Shown here piece after piece: positions 29,896-40,024 of a stretch of 64,000 nucleotides of DNA. The DNA is from Ferruginibacter lapsinanis. GTDB taxonomy: Bacteria > Bacteroidota > Bacteroidia > Chitinophagales > Chitinophagaceae. Numbering within the stretch: position 1 is the stretch's first letter; the number at the start of each line of letters is the position of its first letter. The position numbers and the translations under genes were made by a program. Location: NCBI RefSeq assembly GCF_020783315.1, contig NZ_CP086063.1:496001-560000 (forward strand), read 5' to 3'. The notes under the pieces were generated by a model. It was not told where the DNA came from. It ran no database searches and was given only the letters and a program-made list of their open reading frames with translations.

Positions 29896-30684
29896 TTAAT
29901 ATTTAAGTATATCTCTTATAAAATTATGATACTCTGGAAATGTTGGCAGATTATTATGTCCACCACCAATTATACGGATCAATGTAATTTTTCTTGGATT
30001 TAATGCCTGCAATTTTTCACTCTGACTTACAGGTATCAACCAATCTTTTGTGCCATGCAAAATATATGTATGACAATTTACCTTCCTGATCCATTTGTCT
30101 GTACGAAGATGATAGCGTAAAATATATTTTACAGGCAAGATTGGTAAAAACCGTTGTACAGTTTTTCTAAAACTAAAATACGGGGCATCCAGAATGAGGT
30201 ACCTGGGCATATTATCGGCTGCCAGTTTCGCCGCAAACCCACTACCAAGGCTTCTTCCATAAATTATTATATGATTTTCATGATAGGTAGCAGTTAGGGT
30301 ATTATACACAAACTGCATATCGGTTAACATATCTTTTTCGCTACGTTTACCGGTACTTTTCCCAAATCCCCTGTAGTCTACTAATACTACATCATATTTA
30401 TACCTGTAAAAATCTTTCGCATATTTTGCCCACCCTTTGATACTACGACTATTACCATGAAAATACAAGATCAACCCCAACGGATTTTCCACATGAAAAT
30501 GTAATCCGTTTATGCTTACGCCTTCCTCTACATTAAAAAATAGTTCTCTGAAAGGAGCATCATATTTATATTGAAAATCCTGTTGTAATTTTTCGGGCTT
30601 AAAAATAAATTTATCCTGCAGGAAAAATGCAATAACAGACAGCACAACAATGCCAACAAGAATATATAAAATTATGTGGAGCAA
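29896..30684 (-). CDS. membrane-anchored alpha/beta hydrolase, paralogue
   Basis: This 262-residue protein has an N-terminal membrane helix (ILYILVGIVVLSVIAFFL) and the same layout as its downstream neighbour: ILYFHGNSRSIKGW, nucleophile elbow YGRSLGSGF, acid in HGTKDWLIPVSQ and His in GGGHNNLPTF. The pair probably arose by tandem duplication. It follows the kup gene by about 33 bases. Confidence 0.82.
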   Translation of the reverse strand: MLHIILYILVGIVVLSVIAFFLQDKFIFKPEKLQQDFQYKYDAPFRELFFNVEEGVSINGLHFHVENPLGLILYFHGNSRSIKGWAKYAKDFYRYKYDVVLVDYRGFGKSTGKRSEKDMLTDMQFVYNTLTATYHENHIIIYGRSLGSGFAAKLAADNMPRYLILDAPYFSFRKTVQRFLPILPVKYILRYHLRTDKWIRKVNCHTYILHGTKDWLIPVSQSEKLQALNPRKITLIRIIGGGHNNLPTFPEYHNFIRDILKY

Positions 30685-30717
30685 AGTCCTATATTATGAT
30701 TAACTGAATAGAAAAGT

Positions 30718-32736
30718 CTATCCTAACTCTTCTTCCTCTTCTTCATCATGGTATACTCTCTGTAACTTAAGCTTACTTACCGGAGCTACGATCAATGGGA
30801 ATTTTTCTACCTGTACATTACTTTGTATTAAACCGAAACCTTTTTCTTCACTCAAAGAAATTTCTTTGAACCAGAAATACAGTTTCATGATAATGCGTTC
30901 CATAAACGGTAATTCATTGTCCTGAGACAAGAATTTTTCCATAACGATAAATTGAAAATCTCCCACCACATTATTTCTTTGTTGACTTTCGTACCGGCTG
31001 GTTACATTCACTTCTCTGTTAGCAACCAGATCTTCTACCACCTTTTTAAACATCAGGTTTAATCTTGGCGCTACTCTGAAGCCCAGCCTGAATTCCACAC
31101 GTATAATATCATTAGGAATAATATGCTCTACCACATATTCGCAGGTATATGGATCATCCAATGTGTCAACATGCACAAACCAATAAATATCAGCTCGTTT
31201 TGGTTTACCACTCAGTATCGAATATATGATCTTGTGTTCAATTTCTTTAGGATTGTCTGCACTTGTTAAATACACCAAATGCGTAGCATATTTTGGCACG
31301 GTAACATCGCTGCTCAATTCTTCCAACTTAGAAATATATTCTTCCAGGCGTACAAACTCAACATACCTGTTTTTAATTTTCCTTGCCCGATACCATACGT
31401 ACATTACTGCAAACAATCCACCTCCTACCAATAAAGCTACATATCCGCCATGAGGGAATTTATCCAAGTTGGCAATTAAAAACCCTATTTCGATCGTTAA
31501 AAAAACTGCTAAGAAAAGATAGATAAGAAATGCAGGTGTTCTTCGAGATACCAGGTAATTGGAGAATAAAATAGTTGTTGCCAACATACATAATGTAATA
31601 GCTAAACCATATGCAGCACCCATTGCACTGGATGTTTGAAAATATATCACAATAAAACAACAGCCGGCAAAAAGTAAAGTATTGATTCCCGGAATATATA
31701 ATTGCCCCTTAGCTTCACTCGGGTAATTGATCTTCATCTTAGGCCATAGATTTAATCGTATGGCTTCACTGATCAATGTAAATGATCCGCTAATTAATGC
31801 CTGGCTTGCAATGATAGCAGCAGCAGTAGCAATAATGATCCCTACAAACAAGAACCAATGTGGCATTACCTCAAAAAAAGGATTTTGCATTGGCAAGGCT
31901 CCGGGTATCGTTTTAGAGAGGTGTCCTGTAGCAAATATTTTTCCTGTATGGTTGTGTAATAGCCATGCTCCCTGGCCCAGGTAATTAAGAATAAGCGCAG
32001 ACTTTACAAAGATCCAGGTGTAACGAATATTGGCTCTTCCGCAATGCCCCAGATCACTATATAATGCCTCGGCACCAGTAGTACATAAGAACACTGCTCC
32101 CAACAATAAAAAACCATTAGGGTAATTAGTCAATAATTTAATAGCATAGTAAGGATTAAATGCTTTGAAAATACTAAGATCATCGGATATATGCATTACT
32201 CCTAAAATTGCCAACATGCTAAACCATATAAGCATGATGGGGCCAAACATTTTTCCTATGGAAGCTGTACCAAACTGTTGCATAAAAAACAAGACAGTCA
32301 ATATCCCTAATATAATAAAAATGATATTGCTTTCTGAAATATCACTGAGCGCAGGAATATTACGTAAGCCTTCTATTGCTGAAGCCACCGAAATTGGTGG
32401 CGTGATCATCCCATCCGCAAGTAGGGCTGCTCCTCCAATCATTGCCGGAATAACCAGCCATTTTTTTTGCCTTCGTACCAGCGTATACAAAGAGAAGATC
32501 CCTCCCTCACCACGGTTATCTGCTTTTAGCGTAAGTATTACATATTTTACTGTGGTTTGTAAAGTCAATGTCCAAATAATACATGACAGGCCTCCAATAA
32601 TTAAAAGAGGTTCAATCATTTTGCCATTGATAATTTCACTAAAAACGTAAAGCGGAGATGTTCCTATATCGCCATAAATAATTCCTAAAGCAACAATTAA
32701 TCCTGCGGCTGTTACTTTGTTAACGTGTTTGTTCAC
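30718..32736 (-). CDS. kup: potassium uptake protein, Kup/HAK family
   Basis: This 672-residue integral membrane protein has about twelve helices, then a cytoplasmic C-terminal domain. The family start IVALGIIYGDIGTSPLYVFSE, plus KADNRGEGGIFSLY, ALLADGMITPPISV and the TGAEALYSDLGHCG loop, are typical of Kup K+/H+ symporters. The tail (about 460-672) is ordinary for the family and ends in an acidic run. Two hairpins lie upstream, between it and ftsZ. Confidence 0.95.
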   Translation of the reverse strand: MNKHVNKVTAAGLIVALGIIYGDIGTSPLYVFSEIINGKMIEPLLIIGGLSCIIWTLTLQTTVKYVILTLKADNRGEGGIFSLYTLVRRQKKWLVIPAMIGGAALLADGMITPPISVASAIEGLRNIPALSDISESNIIFIILGILTVLFFMQQFGTASIGKMFGPIMLIWFSMLAILGVMHISDDLSIFKAFNPYYAIKLLTNYPNGFLLLGAVFLCTTGAEALYSDLGHCGRANIRYTWIFVKSALILNYLGQGAWLLHNHTGKIFATGHLSKTIPGALPMQNPFFEVMPHWFLFVGIIIATAAAIIASQALISGSFTLISEAIRLNLWPKMKINYPSEAKGQLYIPGINTLLFAGCCFIVIYFQTSSAMGAAYGLAITLCMLATTILFSNYLVSRRTPAFLIYLFLAVFLTIEIGFLIANLDKFPHGGYVALLVGGGLFAVMYVWYRARKIKNRYVEFVRLEEYISKLEELSSDVTVPKYATHLVYLTSADNPKEIEHKIIYSILSGKPKRADIYWFVHVDTLDDPYTCEYVVEHIIPNDIIRVEFRLGFRVAPRLNLMFKKVVEDLVANREVNVTSRYESQQRNNVVGDFQFIVMEKFLSQDNELPFMERIIMKLYFWFKEISLSEEKGFGLIQSNVQVEKFPLIVAPVSKLKLQRVYHDEEEEEELG

Positions 32737-32847
32737 TACAGATTGTTTTTGGTAAGATGGCTTTTACTATCCAACCGGTTGCATATAAGTACCAGATTCA
32801 ATTAGAAGCCAACACAAATGTATATTGAAAAATAGAATTTCTCCCTA

Positions 32848-32878
32848 TTTTAATGCATATTATTGTTATGCATTAAAA
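32848..32878. repeat. perfect palindrome TTTTAATGCATA in kup upstream region
   Basis: Arms of 12 bases at 32848-32859 and 32867-32878 match exactly, with a 7-base loop. There is no T-run after it on the minus strand, so it is more likely a binding site or mRNA structure ahead of kup than a second terminator. Confidence 0.65.
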
Positions 32879-32883
32879 CACGA

Positions 32884-32907
32884 GCCCCCTGCTTTTAGGC
32901 AAGGGGC
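32884..32907 (-). terminator. hairpin terminator after ftsZ
   Basis: GC-rich stem (GCCCCTTGC / GCAGGGGGC on the minus strand, one mismatch) with a 6-base loop about 35 bases after the ftsZ stop, followed by a weak T-containing tail. It ends the dcw operon. Confidence 0.65.
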
Positions 32908-32942
32908 ATATACAAACAATACAAAATCGAACAATAAAGATT

Positions 32943-34841
32943 TTAATCAGGTTTCTTTCCGTCTAAAAATGTGTTGATAGTGCTGATCTCTGACTGGTTA
33001 TTTTCATCAGTTTTTACAGTGTATTTGCTGTAAAAACTTTCTACGTCTGCAATGGAATTGTGCATTTCCATATTGCGGCGAAGGTAAGCCGGCACGGCCT
33101 CAAACTCATTGTTAGGATCGGCTGCATTGATGTTGAATGACAAATTACGCAGCTTCGCAATGCGTTCCATAGCCCGGCGCCTAAGCTCCTCTGTTTCGTC
33201 CTGCATCGCAGGCTCCTCAACATTGGACATCATGATGGGCTGAGTTTGTTGTACTAATGGCTTTTCCTCCGCCGCTTGATGGTCTTCTTTAACCACCAAT
33301 TGCATTTCCATCTCAGGTTCGTCTTCCTGTAGATTTATCTGCAATGGGGCTGGCTTTTGATCTGTATTGGATTCAGCTTTCTGATGCTGCTCTTCCACAT
33401 AAATGTTGGAAGGTTTCACCAAAAAGCCACCTGCTGACGAGGCAGGTGCGCTAGCTTCGTCATTTATTTTTAAAGACAAATTTTCATTGATAACTTCTGC
33501 TGGTTTTTCTGCAGGAAGAGGTACAGTTGGCATATCAAACTCTATGACTGGTACCTGATCTTGCGCCGAGGATATTTCAAAAAATACCGGAGTATCATCG
33601 ATTTTGTCCGCTGGAGTTTTGCCAGGTATTTCTATTTGCGCTTCTGCTGTTTTGTGCTCTACCAAAGTAGGCATGAAATTTTCCTCAAGGGTCGTTGCCA
33701 CTTTCGGAGTAGTCACTACCGGAGCTTTTGCTTCTGGTACAGCTTCTGCTTTTTCTCCAAATTGCAACATTGGTTGGATCGCTTTAACTTCTTCTTTTGC
33801 AGCCATATCCAAGGTCAACACAATTTTATCATCTTTCTTCACTTCCGTTTCAACTTTCTTTTTTGCAAAAGGATCTTTGTGTTCAAATCCGGTTGCAATT
33901 AAAGTGATACCAATTCCTGCGCCTAAAGTATTATCATAGCCCAACCCTAAAATTACATCGGTGTCCTCTCCTGCCTGCCCGATCAAATGATTTTGAATTA
34001 CTTCAACTTCATCCATCGTAAATTCATGATCACCTTCAGCAGAGTTAATGTTTATCAATATCCATTTAGCTCCTTTAATATCATTATCATTCAATAATGG
34101 CGAGTTCAATGCATTTTCAATTGCTTCCTGTGCCCTGTTTTCGCCTTCGGCAGATGCACTGCCTAAGATAGCAACACCTCCGTTACTCATCACTGTACAT
34201 ACGTCGGCAAAATCGACATTGATCTGACCGGTACTGTTAATCACATCGGTGATACATTTTGCAGCTGTTGCTAAAACATTATCCGCTTTTGCAAAAGCTT
34301 CTTTCATTTTCAAATTACCAAATTGATGACGCAATTTATCATTGCTGATCACCAACAAAGTATCTACACTTTCTTTTAATAAGGCAATTCCTTCTTCTGC
34401 CTGTGCAATTCTTTTCTTTCCTTCATAAGCAAATGGAGTTGTTACAATCCCAACAGTAAGTATACCCAGGTCTTTACAAATTTTTGCAAGGATAGGGGCC
34501 CCACCTGTACCTGTACCACCACCCATACCAGCAGTAATAAAGGCCATCTTGGTGTTTACTTCTAAGATGCGTTTTATTTCTTCTAAACTTTCCTCAGTTG
34601 CCTGACGACCTATAGAAGGATTGGCACCAGCACCTAACCCCTGGGTTAAATGCGGACCCAGTTGAATTTTATTGGGTACTTTACTGGTTACAATAGCCTG
34701 TGCATCGGTATTGCAGATAATAAAGTTCACTCCTTCTATATTTTGCGAAAACATATGGTTAACAGCATTGCTTCCGCCGCCGCCAACACCAATTACTTTG
34801 ATGATGGACGATTGCTCTTTAGGCAGATCAAAATGTATCAT
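32943..34841 (-). CDS. ftsZ: cell division protein FtsZ
   Basis: This 632-residue tubulin homologue forms the Z-ring. The GTP-binding signature [10 protein letters not shown], the N-terminal [15 protein letters not shown] and the T7-type NVDFADVC loop are all present. The globular domain ends near residue 320. A long acidic/proline-rich linker of about 230 residues follows, then a conserved late segment [12 protein letters not shown] and a polar tail. That length and tail order are typical of Bacteroidota FtsZ. Last gene of the dcw cluster, 32 bases after ftsA. Confidence 0.97.
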   Translation of the reverse strand: MIHFDLPKEQSSIIKVIGVGGGGSNAVNHMFSQNIEGVNFIICNTDAQAIVTSKVPNKIQLGPHLTQGLGAGANPSIGRQATEESLEEIKRILEVNTKMAFITAGMGGGTGTGGAPILAKICKDLGILTVGIVTTPFAYEGKKRIAQAEEGIALLKESVDTLLVISNDKLRHQFGNLKMKEAFAKADNVLATAAKCITDVINSTGQINVDFADVCTVMSNGGVAILGSASAEGENRAQEAIENALNSPLLNDNDIKGAKWILININSAEGDHEFTMDEVEVIQNHLIGQAGEDTDVILGLGYDNTLGAGIGITLIATGFEHKDPFAKKKVETEVKKDDKIVLTLDMAAKEEVKAIQPMLQFGEKAEAVPEAKAPVVTTPKVATTLEENFMPTLVEHKTAEAQIEIPGKTPADKIDDTPVFFEISSAQDQVPVIEFDMPTVPLPAEKPAEVINENLSLKINDEASAPASSAGGFLVKPSNIYVEEQHQKAESNTDQKPAPLQINLQEDEPEMEMQLVVKEDHQAAEEKPLVQQTQPIMMSNVEEPAMQDETEELRRRAMERIAKLRNLSFNINAADPNNEFEAVPAYLRRNMEMHNSIADVESFYSKYTVKTDENNQSEISTINTFLDGKKPD

Positions 34842-34873
34842 GTGGATTAGTTTGTGGGTTAGTAGTTAGTATA

Positions 34874-36325
34874 TTATAATTGGGTGTCTCCTTCTTCTTT
34901 AAACAATTCAATTAAACCGGTCTTCATAGAATCCATTAAACCTTTTAATGTTTTGCGTTGTTTGATCTTTACTTCTTTCACCTGTTCATCAACTTCCTGA
35001 AAATCTGTTACGGTCGCAACAACTACGTCTATGGGTTCCTGTTGTAAATTATTTGGCACTTTAATATGCTTAAAGTTATCTTCAAACTGTTTGTTCTTAT
35101 TCTCGTAATCATTATAGCCTTTTAAGATCAAACCGATACAGGTACTGTACATTGGTTTTGCCAATTCGTCAATGTGACCACCTTGTAAATGTTCGTTCGG
35201 CAGCCCGATCCTTGCATTTAAACCCGTTACATATTCTGTTAACTGAATTAAATGTTTTAACTGAGACCCGCCACCTGTAAGGATCACACCTCCATTCAGT
35301 AATTTTGAATCTAACCCAACCTGTTTCAAATGATAGGTTACAAAATCCATGATCTCACTCATACGAGCCTGGATGATGTTTGCCAGATTTTTAACGCTGA
35401 TCTCTTTTGGCTGCATTCCGCGTAAACCCGGAATAGTAATAAATGCATTTGCTTTTGCCTCATCACTTAATGCACTACCAAACTGCACTTTCATTTGTTC
35501 TGCCTGAGTTTTTAAAACACCCAAACCGTTCTTGATATCGTTGGTAATATTTTCGCCACCAAATGGAATAACAGCTGTATGTTTTAAAATACCTTCATAA
35601 AAAACAGCCAGATCTGTAGTACCACCACCGATATCTACAATTACTACTCCTGCTTCCATGTCCTGATCGCACATTACAGCCGAAGCTGATGCCAATGGTT
35701 GTAATACCAGGTCTTTTGTGGTTAAGCCAGATTTTTCTACACTACGATTGATATTGCGGATAGCATTTTTATCACCGGTGATGATATGAAAATTCGCTCC
35801 TACTTTTACACCACTGTATCCGATAGGATTTGGAATATTCTGAAAATTATCTACTGTAAATTCCTGGGGAATTACATCAATGATCTTATCTCCTGCAGGT
35901 ATATATGTTCTGTATTGATCCGCTACCAGGCGATCAATTTCATCCTGACGAATTTCGTCTTCCACGTTCTGACGAACGATATCACCTCTCGTTTGTAAAC
36001 TTTTTATATGATGCCCAGCTATACCTACATACACTTCTTTGATATCTAATGTAGGATTAGAAGCATAGCAGTTTTCCAGCGCTTGCTGAATAGCTTTGAT
36101 GGTTTGATCAATGTTTAAAACCATACCATGTTGTACGCCATTACTGTTGGCTCTGCCAAAACCAAGTATCTCTAGTTTACCATGCTCATTTTTTTGTCCG
36201 GCTATAGCTGCAATTTTTGTAGTTCCGATATCAAGGCCTACAATTACAGGGTTTTTGTTTACTGCTTCGTTAACGATGGGAATTCCATTGTCGGAAGGTG
36301 TGTGTGGGATTTGTTCGTTGCTCAT
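34874..36325 (-). CDS. ftsA: cell division protein FtsA
   Basis: This 483-residue actin-like ATPase tethers FtsZ to the membrane. Motifs visible are VGLDIGTTKIAAIAG (phosphate 1), VVIVDIGGGTTDLAVF (phosphate 2) and GVILTGGGSQLKHL (adenosine). The C-terminal helix has basic and hydrophobic residues (KGLMDSMKTGLIELF) fitting an amphipathic membrane anchor. The extreme N-terminus is a short polar extension. It starts 41 bases after ftsQ, with a CA-rich leader in between. Confidence 0.96.
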   Translation of the reverse strand: MSNEQIPHTPSDNGIPIVNEAVNKNPVIVGLDIGTTKIAAIAGQKNEHGKLEILGFGRANSNGVQHGMVLNIDQTIKAIQQALENCYASNPTLDIKEVYVGIAGHHIKSLQTRGDIVRQNVEDEIRQDEIDRLVADQYRTYIPAGDKIIDVIPQEFTVDNFQNIPNPIGYSGVKVGANFHIITGDKNAIRNINRSVEKSGLTTKDLVLQPLASASAVMCDQDMEAGVVIVDIGGGTTDLAVFYEGILKHTAVIPFGGENITNDIKNGLGVLKTQAEQMKVQFGSALSDEAKANAFITIPGLRGMQPKEISVKNLANIIQARMSEIMDFVTYHLKQVGLDSKLLNGGVILTGGGSQLKHLIQLTEYVTGLNARIGLPNEHLQGGHIDELAKPMYSTCIGLILKGYNDYENKNKQFEDNFKHIKVPNNLQQEPIDVVVATVTDFQEVDEQVKEVKIKQRKTLKGLMDSMKTGLIELFKEEGDTQL

Positions 36326-36328
36326 AAT

Positions 36329-36360
36329 TGTATGTTTGTATGTGTGTGTGTTTGTGTTTT
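36329..36360. repeat. CA/TG microsatellite-like leader of ftsA
   Basis: The coding strand just before the ftsA ATG is almost purely A and C (a CACACACACA core and AAACA steps), with no Shine-Dalgarno element. Such unstructured leaders may help 30S binding, and the repeat could slip. Confidence 0.55.
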
Positions 36361-36366
36361 ATATTT

Positions 36367-37551
36367 TTAATAGTCATTATTTGCTTTTGCCGGGGGCTTT
36401 TTAGGTGCCACTGGCTTTGCTTGTGTTTTACTTACCGGCTTTACTACAGCTTTCTTAACCGGGGCTTGTTTTTTTACTACAGGCTTATTGGCTGTTGCAA
36501 CAACTGGCTTCGGTACTGTAGTTTGTTTGTTCTCTTTTGCCACAGCATTGACGCCTGTATTTTTTGCTGCTGAGGCATCATCCATAACAGCCCCCCCTTC
36601 ATTTTTTTCCTCACGTTCTACCGACTGTTGGATCAAATCAATATTGGTTGAATTGCGGTCATTATCCGGCAACATCAACTGCATTGAATCTGCTGATTGC
36701 TTTTCAGCATTGCTTGCTATCAACTGCATCAATTGCAATGTTCTTAATGAATCTGCTGCCACATCTTCTGCTCCTCTTCTTTTAGCTACTACCTGATTCT
36801 TATACTGAACATTAATTTCACTATAATAATTCCACCCGGCTTTTACCATTGCATCTTTATAAAACAATTTTAGTTTTTGCAATTTTTCTTCCACGTCCGA
36901 TGCATCTCCAAAAACGATCAGCTGAGTACCTATCTTAGGTATCAATTGAAAAGTTCTTTGTAATGTAATATCAACCTGATCTATCATTGCCATACAAAAT
37001 GAATCTTTTTGCAAAGTCGTGCTGATCGCCAAAACATCTCTTAGTAAAGCACTATCGGCCTTGGAAAGCACCTTATTACTTCCCGAAGGAAAATTGGTAA
37101 ACACCGGTAGCCTGGCAGAATACTTATCACTTAAAGGCAATACAGCTACCGAACTGTCAATATAAAATGTTGTTCCGGTTGTTGTAAAGACCCTTGCCAT
37201 CGGCTCTCTTTCAAATATATCTACCTGTAATACCTGGTTATTATCAAAGAACAGTTGTGCTGTTTTTACCCATACATTTTTTTTCAGATCGCTTTCGATC
37301 GTTCTTAAATTAAATTTACTAACCGGCCTGCCTATTGGATTACCGCCTACTATAGCAGTAATTGAATTGATGATATCTTTTTTATCTACAAAAAAATTAT
37401 TGCTTACTCCTTTGACATTTATAATAACATTAGAACAATGCTGTGCATCTTTTTTTTGTATTGCAGCAACTAATAACACGATAGTGCCAATACCTACGGA
37501 CACCCATAGTGTAACAACCAACCATTTTATTATTGCTTTTTTATTTATCAT
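36367..37551 (-). CDS. ftsQ: cell division protein FtsQ/DivIB
   Basis: This 394-residue bitopic protein has one N-terminal membrane helix (about 8-28) and a periplasmic POTRA-type domain (NVIINVKGVSNNFFVDKKD), then the beta domain. FtsQ recruits FtsL/FtsB to the divisome. The last 60 residues are a Lys/Pro/Ala-rich low-complexity tail (KKQAPVKKAVVKPVSKTQ) not present in E. coli FtsQ. Its start overlaps the murC stop by one base. Confidence 0.88.
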   Translation of the reverse strand: MINKKAIIKWLVVTLWVSVGIGTIVLLVAAIQKKDAQHCSNVIINVKGVSNNFFVDKKDIINSITAIVGGNPIGRPVSKFNLRTIESDLKKNVWVKTAQLFFDNNQVLQVDIFEREPMARVFTTTGTTFYIDSSVAVLPLSDKYSARLPVFTNFPSGSNKVLSKADSALLRDVLAISTTLQKDSFCMAMIDQVDITLQRTFQLIPKIGTQLIVFGDASDVEEKLQKLKLFYKDAMVKAGWNYYSEINVQYKNQVVAKRRGAEDVAADSLRTLQLMQLIASNAEKQSADSMQLMLPDNDRNSTNIDLIQQSVEREEKNEGGAVMDDASAAKNTGVNAVAKENKQTTVPKPVVATANKPVVKKQAPVKKAVVKPVSKTQAKPVAPKKPPAKANNDY

Positions 37552-38936
37552 TACTTTATTAAGATCTCTTTTATTGGTTGAACCAATGTATCTATATCTC
37601 CTGCGCCAGCTGTTATGATCACATGCCCGTCAAACCCTTCCTCTACATGAGCGTATTTTTCTAATGCAAAATGTTTTATCAGATTCCCTTTGCTCATTAC
37701 GATCTTATTATCGTTGTGCATCCTATCTATGATCATCTCACTATTCACTCCTTCAATCGGCAATTCTCTTGCAGGATAGATCGGTAAAAGAATTACTTCA
37801 TCTGCCAGATCCAATACTTCTGCAAAGCCATCGGCCTGATCTTTAGTTCTGCTATACAAATGCGGCTGAAATACGATCGTACACTTTTTGTTTTTAAATA
37901 AAGATTTTGCTCCAGTGATCAATGCTCTTAATTCTTCCGGATGATGAGCATAATCATCGATCATCACATTTTTATCTGTTTTTACTATATACTCAAACCG
38001 TCTTTTAACTCCCTTAAAATCTGCAACAGCATTTTTAATTTTTTCTTCATCAATTTTCAGATGATGTGCCACCATTATCGCTGCTGTAATATTTTCAATA
38101 TTGTGCATACCTCCCATATTCAAGACAATATCTTTTATAACAGCATCTTTTATAACAACATCAAACTGATAACTACCATTGATCATTTTGATATTATCAG
38201 CATACACATCTGCTTTGTTATTTTGTACATCATAGGTCAAGTGATGAGTAGCTTTTAAATCACCGGTTCTTTTTAATCCATATTTACTCAGCAATAAACC
38301 ACCGGTTTTGATCTTAGCAGAAAAATCAACAAATGCCTGTTCTACATTTTCTGGTGTTCCATATATATCCAGGTGATCAGCATCCATTGAACTGATGATA
38401 GCCACATCAGGACTCAATTTCAAAAAACTTCTATCATATTCATCAGCTTCTACCACACTTACATTATTATCGCTATTCCAGAAGTTTGTGTTATAGTTCA
38501 CAGCAATACCTCCTAAAAATGCATTACACCCAAAACCACTATGTCTTAAAATATGTGCCACCATTGTACTGGTGGTTGTCTTACCATGGGTACCGGCAAT
38601 ACAAACATTAAAAGAGCTATTTGTGATGGCTCCCAAAACATCGCTGCGTTTTACTACAGTATAATTATTTTGCTGATAATAATTTAACTCTGAATGATCT
38701 TTAGGTACAGCGGGTGTATAGATCACCAACTGTGCATCTTTATCTATCAGTGCTACATTATCTTCAAAATGAATATTGATACCTTCCGCTGATAATTGTT
38801 TTGTAAGTGTTGTCTCTGTTTTATCATATCCATTTACAACAACACCTTTACTGTTAAAGTATCTTGCCAAGGCACTCATACCAATACCCCCTACTCCTAA
38901 AAAATAAACTCTTTGTATGTTTTTTATATCAATCAT
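37551..38936 (-). CDS. murC: UDP-N-acetylmuramate--L-alanine ligase
   Basis: This 461-residue cytoplasmic ligase adds L-Ala to UDP-MurNAc. It shows the N-terminal VYFLGVGGIGMSALARYF, the ATP-binding loop GTHGKTTTSTMV, EADEYDRSFL and DYAHHPEEL. Length is as expected. It overlaps murG and ftsQ by one base each, so translation is coupled. Confidence 0.97.
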   Translation of the reverse strand: MIDIKNIQRVYFLGVGGIGMSALARYFNSKGVVVNGYDKTETTLTKQLSAEGINIHFEDNVALIDKDAQLVIYTPAVPKDHSELNYYQQNNYTVVKRSDVLGAITNSSFNVCIAGTHGKTTTSTMVAHILRHSGFGCNAFLGGIAVNYNTNFWNSDNNVSVVEADEYDRSFLKLSPDVAIISSMDADHLDIYGTPENVEQAFVDFSAKIKTGGLLLSKYGLKRTGDLKATHHLTYDVQNNKADVYADNIKMINGSYQFDVVIKDAVIKDIVLNMGGMHNIENITAAIMVAHHLKIDEEKIKNAVADFKGVKRRFEYIVKTDKNVMIDDYAHHPEELRALITGAKSLFKNKKCTIVFQPHLYSRTKDQADGFAEVLDLADEVILLPIYPARELPIEGVNSEMIIDRMHNDNKIVMSKGNLIKHFALEKYAHVEEGFDGHVIITAGAGDIDTLVQPIKEILIK

Positions 38937-40024
38937 TAGATCACTTTCAAAATTTCTTTTGCGATTATTTCATCTGCATTAGTTACTGCTAATTTGCCGA
39001 TGTTACTTTTCAATTCCTGTTGCTTTTTTTCATCCTTTGATAAATTGATAATGGCGGGCACCAGGCGATCTGATGCCTCATTATCTTTAATCATCAATGC
39101 AGCACTTTTATTGAACAAATTTTCTGCGTTCACCGTTTGATGATCCTCTGCTGCAAAAGGATAGGGTACGAATAAAACGGGCTTTTGCATCACACATAAT
39201 TCAGTAACTGCCATTGCTCCACTTCTGCTTATCACCACATCTGCGGCGGCAAAGGCATATTCCATTTGAGTGATAAAATCATTTACCCAAATATTTGTTT
39301 TGCCATTCCCTCTAGCCTTACCTCTTTTTGCGTAGGGTTTGCCGGTTTGCCAAATAAGTTGTAAATCATTTTTTTCGAATTCATCTAAATGTTTATCTAA
39401 TGCTTCATTAATGCTCTTTGCCCCAAGACTACCTCCAATAGAAAGAATTGTTTTTTTATCGGGATTCAACCCAAAAAAACGAATCCCTTCTTCTCTGCTC
39501 ACATTACTTCTGGAAATCGTTTCTCTTACAGGGTTTCCTACAAGTTGAATTTTGTCAACCGGAAAAAATCTTTCCATTCCATCTGATGCTACAAAAATTA
39601 TAGTAGCTTTCTTTCCTAGCAGGATATTACTTTTTCCTGCGAACGAATTGCTTTCATGAATAAAAGTTTTTATCCCTTTTGATTGAGCAAAACGCAACAC
39701 CGGAAAACTGGAATAACCACCCACACCAATCACTGCATCAGGTTTAAATGATTTGAAAATTTTTTTAACCTGCAAAAAGCTTTTTATCAGTTTAAATGGT
39801 AAGCCAATATTTTTCATCAAAGAACTTCTGTTAAACCCCGCTATATCCAATCCCTCGATCCTGTATCCTGCCTGCGGCACCTTCTCCATTTCCATTTTAC
39901 CTTTAGCTCCAACAAACAGTATTTCTGTTTGAGGTTGTTGTTTTTTTATCGCATTGGCTATCGCTACCGCCGGAAAAATATGTCCGCCTGTACCTCCACC
40001 CGCTATGATAATTCTTTTACTCAT
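38936..40024 (-). CDS. murG: UDP-GlcNAc:lipid I N-acetylglucosaminyltransferase
   Basis: This 362-residue GT-B glycosyltransferase makes lipid II at the inner face of the membrane. It shows the G-loop IIAGGGTGGHIFPAVAIA, GVGGYSSFPVL, the second G-loop LSIGGSLGAKSINEAL and the donor-binding SRSGAMAVTELC with PFAAEDHQTVNA. It overlaps ftsW by eight bases. Confidence 0.97.
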   Translation of the reverse strand: MSKRIIIAGGGTGGHIFPAVAIANAIKKQQPQTEILFVGAKGKMEMEKVPQAGYRIEGLDIAGFNRSSLMKNIGLPFKLIKSFLQVKKIFKSFKPDAVIGVGGYSSFPVLRFAQSKGIKTFIHESNSFAGKSNILLGKKATIIFVASDGMERFFPVDKIQLVGNPVRETISRSNVSREEGIRFFGLNPDKKTILSIGGSLGAKSINEALDKHLDEFEKNDLQLIWQTGKPYAKRGKARGNGKTNIWVNDFITQMEYAFAAADVVISRSGAMAVTELCVMQKPVLFVPYPFAAEDHQTVNAENLFNKSAALMIKDNEASDRLVPAIINLSKDEKKQQELKSNIGKLAVTNADEIIAKEILKVI

